From Pycnopodia helianthoides (Eukaryota > Echinodermata > Asteroidea > Forcipulatida > Asteriidae), in assembly GCA_032158295.1 (NCBI GenBank), contig CM063256.1, forward strand, positions 4,946,034-5,010,033: a stretch of DNA of 64,000 bases, read 5' to 3'. Below the pieces are notes generated by a model. It ran no database searches. It worked only from the letters and a program-made list of their open reading frames with translations, and was not told where the DNA came from. Of the stretch, positions 26,358-37,395 are shown piece by piece. Position 1 is the first letter of the stretch. Each line of letters starts with the position of its first letter. The translations under genes were made by a program, and so were the position numbers.

Positions 26358-29300
26358 GTAAGTAGAAACCAATTCTTAACAGTTTGGGCTTAACTGTATA
26401 CAGTACCAATAACTAACACAAAAGTTGCTTTGGACAGAGTAAAACCAGGTGTGTGACTGGTTCCTGGTGGGGGGTTGGTTCCTGATGAAAAGGTTAAAGG
26501 CCAAGGTCATGGTGGTGAGTTAAAGCTAAATGGTTTCCAGATTGTAACTCCCGTTAAAAGTGATATTTGAAATTTTAACTTGCATGGGGCATATTGCCCT
26601 TGGAGAAAGGAAAGTTGGGATTGTTTTAGGGGTGAAGAGGTCAAAGGTCTAGGTCATGGTGGTGAGTTGTAGCTATATGGTTTCTGGACTGCAGCTACAG
26701 TTAGAAGTAATATTTGGGCTTGTATCTTGGGTGGGGGAATCTTGTCCTTGGGGAAAGGAAAGTTGGGATTGTTGTAGGGGTAAAAAGGTCAAAGGTTATG
26801 GTGATGGTGGTGAGGTATAGCTAAATGGTTTCCTGACCCTATCTCCAGTGACAAGTTACTTTTGGACTTGTATCTTGGATGGGGTTGGGGGTCGCACTTG
26901 AGAAAAGGAAAGTTGGGATTGCTGTCAAGGTCAAGGCCATGAAACTTGGGCTAGATCAGGCAACTTGAGATTGTTTCAAAGTCAATAGGTGAAATGTCAA
27001 GGTCACAGTTCTCATAAATAGTAACATGGTTTGCGGATATTTGGTTAGCTAGAATTAATAAGGGACAAAGGGTTTCAACAGCATTACTGTTATTTTTCTT
27101 AATACTTCATGTATCTTAACCTTAGTAATAGTAACATTTTGAGGAATCTTAGTGGCTCGTTTAAACCTGAATGCCTTAAGTAATACAGTTGAATGGATGG
27201 TTAAATTGTATGTCAACTAATGAACCACAAGGGAAAATGACTGGGTAAATTTAAAATAGTTCGGGGTTGAACAAAGAAAAATTGACTAGAGCGGGATTTG
27301 ATCCAACGACCTCCGGATTAACGTACCGGTGCTCTTCCAACTGAGCTATCTAGCCCTATGTTGGGGTTTCCCTATTTTGTCAATATCTTTGTTCTTGGTG
27401 CCAGTCAGAAGCCATTCAACTGTTAACTGCCCTGTAGCCAGGGATCCCACCCAAGTTCACGATACAACCTGGGAAGCGGCAGCAAGGGGATCACCTTGAG
27501 GGGATACGACTTTTTTAAATTTTAAATTGTATGTATACTAATGTTAATGTTTCTTTGTTTTTTGTCATTTCTTGAAACAGTTTTCAACGAAAACTACTCC
27601 AAAGAACACGTTTGGCTGGCAGCGATCTGAAGTCCTGGGTGCTCTAGTGAATTCTGTCTTCCTTATGGCTCTCTGCTTCACTATCTTTGTAGAGGCAATC
27701 CAGCGCTTCATTCAGAAGGAAAAGATTAACAATCCAATGATAGTATTGATTGTTGGAATCATTGGTTTACTTATTAATGGATTTGGATTATGTCTCTTTA
27801 GTACTCATGGTAAGAACCTGACTAGAAACTAACATGGCTTAATATCCTACAGCTCATTGTTTCTTTAACTCACAAGTCAAAATAGTCAAACATAAGTACA
27901 TGCAACTGTAACATGGGTAACTGTTGTGTGAGAATTTTTTTTTTTTTCTTTAATTGTTGGTCTGAAATATTCTTTTCACACTACTATCCTTGATTAATAA
28001 TAATTATACACATACATTTTTCTTATTTAAAAAAATTGTACTGTCTACTCTTTATTAATGAAGACAAAATACAAAACACACATGTATGCCATGTAGAAGT
28101 GACAATTTCTTAGCTGTGAAATCTGCATGGTAAAAATAACTTGGCAGCTTGATGGGAAAGCTAGTTCAAACTCAAAGTAATAAATTTAGATGCAAAACAT
28201 TTACAATGTACATAGTGTACATTATATTCTAAAATGTTCAGAACAATGTTAACTGTGATCTGTTTACAAATCTCACATTAAACATTAGGAGTTCATGAAG
28301 ATTGTAAAAACAAACCGAGCCTACATTATAATATAATACACAACCTTTCAACATTCACAATGTGCAAATTATTGATTGATTCAAGGTATGTCACATGGAC
28401 ACAGTCATGGAGGTGGTGGACATGGACACAGTCATGGGGACGCTGGACATGGGCACAGCCACAAGAACAAGAAGAACAAGAAAGTCATTAACCCTTTGAA
28501 CTCTGACACCATGACCCCACTCAGGGTAGAATCGGCTGAACAGCCCAGTGAAGTCAAAGTAGAGATTTTTGACAATGAAGCTGATCCAATGCCTGTAGAA
28601 GAACAAGATGAGGAAGAAAATGCAAATAATGGTAAAGGATCAGAGATTTATTTCATGGAGCTGCTTAAGCACAAAATGTACAAAAAGCGCGAACAAATTA
28701 TGCTGACCAGAATCAGGTAGCCAGTCAAATACCATTGCACATGTGAAGAGGTTAAGGATGATTTTTACTTACCCTTCCTATATTTGTTCATAGTTAGCTG
28801 GCGTAGGTACAGGTAGGATTCGTCGTTGAACACGGGTGTACACCTTTTGGGTGGCTGTATACTACTGCCAACACCACGATGGACACGCCCGACGTTCAAT
28901 AAATGATGGAACTTTCCTAGCGTATTTAATGCAGTTATATTTATTTAATAAGAATAATTACCTAAACCTACTTATTACTGTGCACAGGCTAAGTTTGCTA
29001 CTTTGTACATTAAGATACTAGAACTGGTGTTGGTAGAGATAATGAAAGGCACTGTACACTCCAGTGATATGTAGAGAGAGAGAGCATAAGGCTATATGTG
29101 TGTGTGTTTCTATCCAGGACCCTGCCCATTCATGCATGGCCATAACAATAGTTAGGGATGCCCAGTTCTAAATACTTTCATAAATCTAAATAAGAAAAGG
29201 CTACTCCTCTCAGTATTCTAAGGGGTCTTAATTATATACATAGATTAGTCCACTTTCATGTTGGGGGTGTAGCATCACTAAGTGATCACTACACATGTTC

Positions 29301-32300
29301 CATCTGTGACTGGTATCCTGCATATTTTTGCTTAGCAGAAAAATGTTAATCAATATTTTCTGCTTAGGCAGCTCTATGAAATTGGGCCCCGGGCTTCATT
29401 TCATGAAAGGCTAAGATTAGTCTTAAGTTAGCTTACACTTTTGTTAGCTGTCTTGTGACATCACATTTTTTTTTTTGCAATAAAGGAAGATTAATTGGCA
29501 TGAATGTATGAGCTTTATGAAAACATCTCATTAGACTTGAGTTGATGCTGGTGGTTTGGCGTAACATCACATCATTTTGATTCTATTCTGTCTTTTAGAG
29601 ACCCATGCTTCCAGCTGCACTAGCAGTGTGGTAAAGTAGCAATGCTTAACACTGCTAGTTTGATGTAGCCTTTTTTGTTTCTTTGTTGATTCAGGTTCAT
29701 CTGCTGCCCAGCTGAACATGAGGGGTGTGTTCCTGCATGTTCTTGGTGATGCCTTAGGCTCAGTTGTTGTAATCATCAGTGCTGGATTCATCCTTTTGTT
29801 TGAGGAGGAGGAGTGGGTTAGTTACGTAGATCCAAGCCTGAGTCTTATCATCGTGGCTATTATCTGTGTTACTACAATGCCATTATGTAAGTTCTGTTTG
29901 AGATCCAAATGAGCTGTTCAGTACAAATTACTGCTTTAAGAAATATATTTCCTAAGTCAACTTGAAATACACAACACATGTACATATTAAGGGGGGAGCA
30001 CCGTGTGCTACGTACATTACACATGTGTTCACTTGGCAGTAGTGTACTATAAAATGCCCAAAACAGCTGTAAATAGTGTATCAATTTAAGTCATTGTTAG
30101 ATAATAATTAACAAATGAACCATTTTTGATGTACCAGTTTGCTTCAATCAGGGTCTAAATTCTGCAACCTGCAAAGTGCACAGATGCGTTAAGCAGTCTT
30201 TCTTTGCAGAAACGTGTTCCCAATTTAAATAAAGAAAGCATTTCTGCTAATTAACCTCAGAAATTAGGCCCTAGTTATTATTCTTGAACTAAGCAGTCAC
30301 TCAATCACTCAATGTCAGTCGAGTTACAGAGATGATAAAAAACATTGGCTTTGTTAATTAAAATGAAATACCATGAAGGGGTGGAACTTTGTTGGTTTCT
30401 TCATGATGCTGTATTTTAAAGAAATAAATCAAAAAGGGGATTGTCAACTCATTCCAATCCTTAAAGGAACATTACAGAATTGGTTTTGCTAAAAAACAGT
30501 TGCTGGCAGTATAAGCACTTTATGTAAATCACCATATACATAAACTGACAAACCTGTAGAAGTTCGAGATCGATCGGCCATCTGGGTCACGAGAAAATAG
30601 TGAAAAACCGATTACACATTTGCATGAAATCATATAGATTCAACAAATGAATAAAACGCTCACTGAGCGATAAACTCCAATCGGAAAATTAGTTTATTCA
30701 TTTCTCATCAAATATGGCATTTCAGACAGAAATATTTCAAGGGATGTTTTCTACTATCATCATCATTAGACTGTGTAAGTTTTATGTAAATCTGTGATCA
30801 AAAAGTATATTTTACAAGTTTTTTTCTTACCAATTCTTTAATGTTCCTACAAGTAGCATGGCTTGAAACTAACTTACACAAGTTAAACAGGTTTTCCTTC
30901 ATGAGTCAATTCCTGAAGAAATAATTTTGCATGCTTAAAAAGTAAAAAAGACAGTGGACTGGTAGAATCTCATTGGGAAGGTGAAAATTCCTCTCATAAG
31001 TAAGAGTGTCAGAATGTGAGAATATTTTATAATGATATTAAGGCCAAGACCAGAGCATTGAAAAGGCAATAAACTCCTCAACAATCAGCAGTACTTAATA
31101 AAAGTAATTCAAATCACTATAGATTTAATGCACCAACGTTACATTTTAATTCTTTTTATAGATGACATGAAACGGAAAATGATAATGTTTGTCTTATTGT
31201 TTCAGTTCGTCAGTCAAGCATGATCCTATTGCAGTCGATACCAGCAGAAATAGATCTGGAAAAAATTGAAAGACAATTACAAGAACAGGTAAGTAATTAA
31301 AGGAATACTGCAGTATTTGGTTGGGGAAGATTGAAACCATTCCCAACATTCAGTTTCCTAATCACAACACACAGCCAAAGTGTAAAATTTCTACAAATGT
31401 TGTGTTCATTTTTCAGTGAAAATAACTAGTAATGGTTCATGTTTTGTGAGGGATTTGTGCATGTTCACATAACTGCAGTACTTTATTCCTCTTGCATTCC
31501 ATAACATTTTCCAGTAAGTTGACCAACCATTTAGGACCATTTAACTGCATAAATTGCATGGTTAAATTAGGCAACAGTGCACAGATTTATCTTAACACTA
31601 TAGATGCATTCACCACATGGTGTCATATTGAGTGCTGGCAAAGTGCAGCTATCATTCAAACCATGTGAATGGTACTTACTGGTCAGACAGTAGGATGGTT
31701 AAATATTGCATTGCGGGTATTAACTCTCTGCTGTCTTGTACCATTGGATTTTGTAAATGCTTGGGCTAGTTTCTAATAGTAATAATAGTATGCAGTTCTT
31801 ATATTGCGCTTTATCACACCGAGGGCGTCTCAAAGCATGCATTTTATATATTCTTTCTACAAGGTATGTGGAGCTATGTTTGAAATATAAGACCCATTAA
31901 TATACATAGTAAAGGTTTACAAGGTCCTGTGGCGCAATCTGCAGCCAACCATACCAGAAAAAACGGGGCAAACTCTTTCTTTAACAATAAGTGTACTGAG
32001 TTATTTTATGTGCATAACACAACACATGGGACCTACAGCTTTACGTTCCAGGACTTGAACCCACACTCTGCTGGTCAGAAACACCAGAGCTCAAGTATGG
32101 TGAGTGTGGTGCGCTTGACTGCTCGGCCGCGGCACTCCCAACTTTGGACACCATGCTCTGCTTCGCCATATTTTAGACCAATGGGTTTAAGATCCAGTTA
32201 ACTGTATACAGTCACTGTAAAATATATAAAAGCTAGGTTAGCAGAGCAATATGTGCTTAGGGGGATACAGTGCTGTGTAGCTGACCAAACATATCTTTTT

Positions 32301-35300
32301 AAAGGCAGTGTATACTTTTGGTAATTACTCAAGAAATACGTAAAAACGTTACCTGAGAGCTGCTGATAGTATAAGACATTGTGAGAAACCACTCCCTCTG
32401 AAGTACCGTAATTTCCTGCGTATAAGGAGCTTGGCGTATACTATAAGGCAAAAGTATATCCTGCCTTTAAATATGTTTTGATTACTCTATTGCACCTTTG
32501 CCCAATACAAAATAAAGAAAATAAAAACAATTCCTCAAGAGGTTGATCAATTAAGAAGCAGGTTTGAGCTCTTTTAGGAGGCTGGTATTTACAGCGGCAG
32601 GCCCTTATTAATTCATTGACTTGTATTTTGTTTCACTCCCACCAGGTTGATGGAATAGCTAACGTACATGAACTTCATGTATGGCAGCTGTCTGGTAATA
32701 AATACATAGCCACAGCTCACATATTATTCCATAGTATGGAAGACTACACTGTCCAGGCTCAAAAGATTAAGTCATATCTTCATGATCAGGGAATTCATTC
32801 TACAACAATACAACCAGAGTTTATTGGGGTAAGTACATGTCAACAGATTGTTGTACAATCCTCTTATTGGTGTGCTCTTATTATGAGCTGATATGATCTG
32901 ATGAACTTAATGCAAGAACGCACAGGAATATTCCTTGATCTCAAGCTTCATTGTATTGCTGACTTTACAACTTGTCCATTGTACAGCGTTGTACTCGAGT
33001 AGTACTCATGTACCGTTTTGAAAGTACTCAAACTCGTACTCAGCTAGCAAAATACTCAAACTCAAACTCCATACTCGATACTTGACTGAGCAATAATCTG
33101 TACGTGAAGTCATGTATTCAATACTCGAATAAGAAATACCCGTGGTGAAAGTACCATTTTGTCCTTTTCGCTTTCCCATAACGTCCAATTCAGAAGCAAT
33201 TGGTGTACATCATGTTACAATGTAACGTGTAGACTGTTACTGCATCCAGTGCTTAGCAGCTGTGTGGAACTCTGGGAACAAATTCAAAGTCACCATGTCT
33301 TTAGCAAAAATGCTTAGTCAACAGAACACATACCACCTCTTCCAATACAATTGGCGACTTTAGTTCACCAAAATCACAGACAAAAAAGCTGTCTCGCTTG
33401 GTAGCCAAGCTTGAAATGGTTGGGAAGAGACAGATCCTATTTCCCCTGTGGTGATAGTAAAAACAAAGAGTTGCAATCATTTCAAAATGGATTGGAAAGA
33501 TCCGACCTGCCAAAACACCTTTGTGAACAAAAAAGTGTTCAAGTTTTCTCAGATCTCTAGTAAAAGAAAGTAAGAGGGAGACTACCATCATATGGCTAGA
33601 AAGCTCAGTTGGTAGAGCACCCGCACGTTAAACCGAAGGTCTTTTTTGGGGGTCTTTGTTCAACCTCAAATTATTTAAAATTTACCCGGTCAGTTTCCCT
33701 TGTGGTTTATTACTTGATATACGCTTCCCAGGTAGTATCGTATGGCAGCTAACAATTGTATGGCTTCTGATTGGCACCCCTGAACAAAGATATTGACACA
33801 ATAGGGAGACCGCCAATATAGGGCTAGATAGCTCAGTTGGTAGAGCGCCGGCACGTTAATCTGGAGGTCGTTGGTTCAAATCCCGCTCTAGTAAATATTT
33901 TCTTTGTTCAACCCCAAATTAAAAGAAATTAAAGAGTGCGAACTTTGACGCTCTCAATAACTTTGTAACGAGAGGGTTAAGTTTGAAACCAAGGCGAATG
34001 ATTGATGGGTAATATGTAATTTGGGTCAGTATGCTTAATTGTTCTCATAAGTACTTTACTAAAAGACATTTAACTGTCTATGATCTTCTTGTACTCCCCA
34101 TTTGTGCTTGTCCCTCCCTGCATTTATACGCAGTATGGCCAAGGAGCATCCACAGTCAGTGCACCAACATGATGGAACAATCTCCCTCTTCACATCCATC
34201 AGGCATCATCTCTTGAATCCTTCAAAGCGCTGCTAAAAACTCATTTGCTTTGATTCTGTGTCTTTTTGTACAGCGCTTTGACAATTTTGTAAAAGGCGCT
34301 TTATAAATATTATTCTTGTTTATGACTATACCCAGGACTACCCCATTGACGCGGTGGATGGTGTGGTGTGTAAGATACTGTGTAAACCAGACTCAGTGTG
34401 TGAAGCTCAGAAATGCTGTGACGATAACAAGAAATCCAAGAGGAAATCAATAGACCAACCTTCATCACCTTCTCCAAACATAGTAAGACATGTTCATCTC
34501 ACTCTTCAAACTGCAGCAAATCCCTCCTAGTGTATTCTGAATAATAACCGGGCTATCTTCAATATACCTATCTCAAGTCCATCAGGATCCAAATATGAGT
34601 TTTCTTTGATCCTGTTGAGATTTTTCTGAAGGATTCAGTGCTTATCATTGTTGGAGTTGACCCAACTGAAGCCAGCTTTGGACATAGGGGGCCTGTAGGT
34701 GCAAGTATCAGCTTGGATGGCATACTGCAGAACAAAAGAATGCAACTGTGCAATGTGGCTAAGCCATAGGCGCCTTAACCGATCGATGGAATACATGCAT
34801 GTATGCAGTTGTATTTGAATCAATACATGCATATATGCAGTTGTATTTGAAACAATCATGCTAGGTAATTCCAAGCAATAATACCAAGCATTTCAATACG
34901 CTCTACTTTGTAAACAAAAATCACAGCGCTTACAATAAGTGAATCAGAAGAAAAAACACAAAGTAATGACAATGATTAATTAATGAAAAGGTAGGTTTGA
35001 AATAGTTTTGTTGAGTTGTACAATTAGATACAACTAGCTAGGTGCCAAAATGTCCTTATTACACCTCATCAACTGCCTCAAAGACAATCCAATGCTCTTT
35101 TGCATTTCCTATTGGCAATCTCACTATTTGGATTAAAGAAATTTCTGATAGCATGAAACTGTCAAGGTTTAAGCTCTGCTGAAGTTTTAAGTTGAAGTGC
35201 ACAATTTGTTTATACCTTTTTGAGACAAATACCATTTTTAAAGTTTCCCTGTAGCTTTCTTCACTGATCAACAGAAGGCTTCTATAAAGACTAAAAAATC

Positions 35301-35646
35301 ATGCATGAGAATTTCTTTACCAAATTGGAAGAGAAATGTAAAGAGGTTTGTGGCTGCACCATTTCGAGTTGGTGTATTTTTAATTCTGGATGTACAGAGT
35401 GCTATGTACACTTTGATTAATGGCTAATCTCATTGTGGAATACAAAGTCATAGACCTCATTCTTTATGCAGCATACAAAGAATTAGCCTTTGGAGCAAGT
35501 ATAGTAACTTGAAGATTCACATCAAGTTAATGGAGTTGTAAATTTAGCAAATTCTGTCAACTGTTGCTGATATTTACTCCTTTTAATCTTTTGTACAGGG
35601 CGACACTTCAGATTTCAGTTCAAATCCCATGGATCAGGATGAGTGA
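26181..35646 (+). CDS. SLC30A1: Zinc exporter, ZnT1/SLC30A1 type (cation diffusion facilitator)
   Basis: Eight coding exons: 26181-26357, 27581-27809, 28386-28631, 29695-29886, 31206-31288, 32646-32828, 34336-34482 and 35599-35646. All junctions are GT/AG and in phase, giving 434 residues (human ZnT1 has 507). The protein has six membrane segments (about 11-31, 35-58, 77-97, 112-132, 228-253, 266-282). The zinc-site pairs are H43/D47 in TM2 (SDSFHMLSD) and H232/D236 in TM5 (FLHVLGDALG). A His-rich cytosolic loop lies at 135-161, followed by a ferredoxin-like C-terminal domain (VHELHVWQLSG at 316-326) and a Cys-rich tail with Cys at 382, 386, 392, 397 and 398. The family exports cytosolic zinc across the plasma membrane by H+ exchange. 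The N-terminus, QLNMRGVFLHVLGDALGS and the Cys tail point to the ZnT1/ZnT10 branch. All key residues are intact. Confidence 0.95.
26470..26960 (+). repeat. Tandem repeat, ~149 bp period, three copies
   Basis: A unit containing 'ggaaagttgggattg', 'aaggtcaaaggtc..ggtcatggtggtgag' and 'agctaaatggtttcc' repeats at spacings of 148 and 150 bases (the anchor AAAGTTGGGATTG at 26611, 26759 and 26909). A diverged inverted copy lies at 41826-41985, so this is an interspersed family that expanded here inside a ZnT1 intron. Confidence 0.85.
27221..27490 (-). repeat. tRNA-derived SINE-like repeat, minus-strand copy
   Basis: Positions 27285-27356 on the minus strand read as a tRNA-like head: box A region TAGCTCAGTTGG and box B region GTTGGATCAAATCC. 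A body with 'ttctttgttcaacccc' and 'ccttgtggttcatta' follows. Related plus-strand copies are at 33593-33930. The stem pairing is imperfect and the head is embedded in a repeat, so it is not a functional tRNA gene. Confidence 0.75.
27581..27809 (+). CDS. SLC30A1: ZnT1 coding exon 2
   Basis: Residues 60-136 (last codon split, phase 1). It carries the TM2-TM3 linker with TFGWQRSEVLGALVN, a signature of the ZnT1 group, then TM3 and TM4. The acceptor is 'cttgaaacag' and the donor is CATG|GTAAGA. Confidence 0.93.
28386..28631 (+). CDS. SLC30A1: ZnT1 coding exon 3: His-rich loop
   Basis: Residues 136-218, phase 1 at both ends. It encodes the cytosolic TM4-TM5 loop. Three HGHSH clusters (nine His between 139 and 161, plus H135 in exon 2) precede a Lys-rich stretch (KNKKNKK) and an acidic tail (EEQDEEENANN). 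The donor is AATG|GTAAAG. Reading through this donor would add 29 codons taken from the MITE remnant that starts 17 bases downstream, so the true exon stops at 28631. Confidence 0.9.
28649..29395. mobile_element. Family C MITE split in two halves
   Basis: The left half (28649-28745: tttcatggagctgcttaagc, then ..attatgctgaccagaat..) and the right half (29292-29395: ..tctgtgactggtatcctgc.., ending gctctatgaaattgggcccc) match the two ends of the family C elements near 42 kb. About 540 bp of unrelated DNA (28746-29291) interrupts the copy near a shared 'cacatgt'. It lies inside a ZnT1 intron. Confidence 0.7.
29695..29886 (+). CDS. SLC30A1: ZnT1 coding exon 4: TM5-TM6
   Basis: Residues 218-282. 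QLNMRGVFLHVLGDALGS carries the second zinc-binding pair H232/D236. TM5 is followed by an acidic extracellular loop (EEEEW) and TM6. The loop is much shorter than in human ZnT1, which has a Cys-containing insert there. Phase 1 at both ends; the donor is TTAT|GTAAGT. Confidence 0.93.
30461..30851. mobile_element. TTAA-flanked MITE, family A copy 2
   Basis: About 391 bp, nearly identical to 24032-24424. The left end keeps TTAA and AGGAACATTACAGAATTGGT. The right end reads ACCAATTCTTTAATGTTCCT and has lost the flanking TTAA. It lies in a ZnT1 intron. Confidence 0.8.
31206..31288 (+). CDS. SLC30A1: ZnT1 coding exon 5
   Basis: Residues 282-309, the start of the cytosolic C-terminal domain (SMILLQSIPAEIDLEKIER). 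The acceptor is 'tgtttcag' and the donor is ACAG|GTAAGT. It enters in phase 1 and leaves in phase 0. Confidence 0.93.
31920..32142 (-). repeat. tRNA-derived SINE-like repeat of second type, minus copy
   Basis: The reverse complement contains 'gagctctggtgtttctgacc', 'agcagagtgtgggttcaagtcc' (box B-like) and 'aactcagtacacttattg', which match the plus-strand copy at 50821-51155. It lies in a ZnT1 intron. Confidence 0.65.
32299..32420 (+). mobile_element. Truncated family B MITE fragment
   Basis: Begins TTAAAGGCAGTG..ctTTTGGTAATTACTC and runs through 'gacattgtgagaaaccactccctctgaagt'. This resembles the left part of a very abundant echinoderm inverted-repeat element (from memory) and the ends of 37047-37395. 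The right half is absent. Confidence 0.55.
32646..32828 (+). CDS. SLC30A1: ZnT1 coding exon 6: C-terminal domain core
   Basis: Residues 310-370 with VHELHVWQLSG, ATAHI and GIHSTTIQPEF. This is the conserved cytosolic dimerisation domain of cation diffusion facilitators. Phase 0 at both ends. The acceptor is 'ctcccaccag' and the donor is GGG|GTAAGT. Confidence 0.94.
33593..33930 (+). repeat. Tandem tRNA-headed SINE-like repeats
   Basis: Two tRNA-like heads in the same direction (33593-33650 and 33821-33892) are about 228 bases apart, with a body between them (ttctttgttcaacctcaaat, ccttgtggtttatta). The second head has a clean box A (TAGCTCAGTTGG) and box B (GGTTCAAATCC). Its T-stem has a mismatch and the anticodon loop lacks the usual T33, so it is a SINE head rather than a working tRNA gene. 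The 27221-27490 copy is in the opposite direction. Confidence 0.75.
34105..34320 (+). mobile_element. Second CR1/L2-type retrotransposon 3' end
   Basis: The frame through 34130-34250 reads GQGASTVSAPT, a stop, then WNNLPLHIHQ and SFKALLKTHLL. These are the same C-terminal motifs as the 17.1 kb copy, broken by an in-frame TGA. 'gcgctttataaatattattc' follows as the tail. It is 5'-truncated, inactive, and ends about 15 bases before a ZnT1 exon. Confidence 0.75.
34336..34482 (+). CDS. SLC30A1: ZnT1 coding exon 7: Cys-rich tail
   Basis: Residues 371-419, with the Cys pattern C-x3-C-x5-C-x4-CC (Cys 382, 386, 392, 397, 398). This is close to the Cys cluster at the end of the vertebrate ZnT1 C-terminal domain. 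A basic and Ser-rich stretch follows. Phase 0 at both ends; the donor is ATA|GTAAGA. Confidence 0.9.
35599..35646 (+). CDS. SLC30A1: ZnT1 last coding exon
   Basis: Encodes GDTSDFSSNPMDQDE and the stop TGA (35644-35646). The acceptor is 'cttttgtacag', phase 0. The acidic end is shorter than in human ZnT1. Confidence 0.85.
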   Translation, partial: GDTSDFSSNPMDQDE

Positions 35647-37046
35647 CCTCCTTAACCTTTGACCTTCCTTGACCTTCCATGTAACCACCGATTTTGCCTG
35701 CATTGTATGTGGACCCTAAACTCCAGTCTTGGAAAAGCCGAGACATTTCTACTTTATAGGATGCATTTGTACGAGGTGATGGTTAAATATGAAGTTTGAA
35801 TGGAACTGAGATGGCTGCCAGGCAATTGCTTCTATTTCCTATGCAAGGTTCTAGGTAGCATTTGAAGGATTCCTTTTACTTGATCACTGTGTGTTGTATT
35901 ATTTACATATTGAATCAAAGGGTGTACATGTTTGATGTATTCTTTATTATGACACCCCCTTACAGAGATCCTGCCGTTTGATTGGTTTAGGGCGCATCAT
36001 GTGGTATGTCTTATTTTTCCTAAAAAGCCGTGCGAACACAACGCATTATAAACGCAGCAAAAAGGCACTATACCCATAGCAACTAATTGACTATCCCTTT
36101 GCAAAAAAACATTCTATATCCATAGCAACAGCAGCTTCTTATAACCTACACGTCTATGCACAATATGTGTTTGGGGTGTTATAAAACAAATATTGACTGC
36201 TTTCCTCGGGGAAAATAGAACGCGCTGAGGATCACCTTGGGAGTCGTAGTTTTAACCATTGCACTCAAAGCAGTCAATATTTGTATAATATCTGATCAGT
36301 CTATAGCTAGGCTACTATTCTATTCTACCTCAGTTGAATTTCATAAAACTGTTTACTAGTAAGCAATTGTTTGACAGTGGATTTGCATCGTGTCACTCAC
36401 CTCCGTACTAGAACTGGCCGGGAAGTTACAATGCCTCTTGCTTTGTTTACAGTAAGCAGTATTTGTGAAATAGAAACTGTTAAGGGAAGCTTAGTAAGCA
36501 GAACAACATCTGCTTACAGGTTTGATTAAAAAAAAAGGCCACTGATAGTCAGCAGTCCCCTTGAAAAAGAAAAACAAATGAAACCCACTGATCTTTGAAA
36601 TAGTTTGCTGCAGGTTAAACCAATGCAACAGCGGAACATTTTCACAAAGGTGGTGCTCTACAGTACACTTTGCAGGGTCATTATCTTTGCACATCTACTA
36701 TTTTTGTTTGAAGCATGGAGACATTTCCAAATATATACCGAAGGTGTTCACCCCAGTCTTGACTTGTTTATTGAGCTTTGAGCAAATTAGGGTGGTTTGT
36801 AAGCATATTTTTTTATTTATTTAAGCAAGGTATTTATTTGCATGCAACTTTATCTTTTCAGCCATTGGTTTTACACTGCATCAATCACACTAATTCAGGG
36901 TAACTTTTCTTAAAGCTGCTAAGCAACAAAAACAAGTAAGAAAAATAAACGAGGAAGATGCTCAGCAAGTTTATTTGCTTCTTAGCCTCTGCTAAGTTGA
37001 TTTAAATCAGACAACACAGTGCAATGTACAAAACATTTCTGGGCCA

Positions 37047-37395
37047 TTAAAGGGTGTGTACAACATTGGTCAGATTGAAAATATAAACGTTCACAGATTT
37101 GCACATAACTTACATGGTACAAAGATGGTCATGGTGGAAAACTTCCCTTGAAATAGTTTTGCTTGAAATGCTATAATTTTTAGGAAATGAGTAAAACAAT
37201 TAGTCTTTATCGCGCGTGTCCAAAACCCAATGTTTGAAAACAGTGAAAACACTTAATAGGTTTTTCACTGTTTTCTTGTGACTCCGATGACGGATTGAGC
37301 TTAAAATTTCACAGGTTTGTTATTTCATGTATTTGGGTCACATAAAGTGCGGATACTAGTCTTTTAAAATTACCAATGTTGTACATGTGTTTTAA
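37047..37395. mobile_element. TTAA-flanked MITE, family B copy 1
   Basis: Ends are TTAAAGGGTGTGTACAACAT and, on the right, accaatgttgtacatgtgttTTAA, an imperfect inverted repeat. It shares internal blocks with 39849-40199, such as 'cacataacttacatg', 'gagtaaaacaat' and 'ttcacaggtttgtt'. No coding capacity. Confidence 0.7.

Noticed and set aside
28632..28720. Extension of ZnT1 exon 3 to the stop at 28718
   Set aside because: The extension is family C MITE sequence. The GTAAAG donor at 28632 and exact phase with the next exon define the true end.
33821..33892. Functional tRNA gene
   Set aside because: Good A and B boxes, but a T-stem mismatch, no T33, imperfect acceptor pairing and repeated copies within SINE-like bodies.
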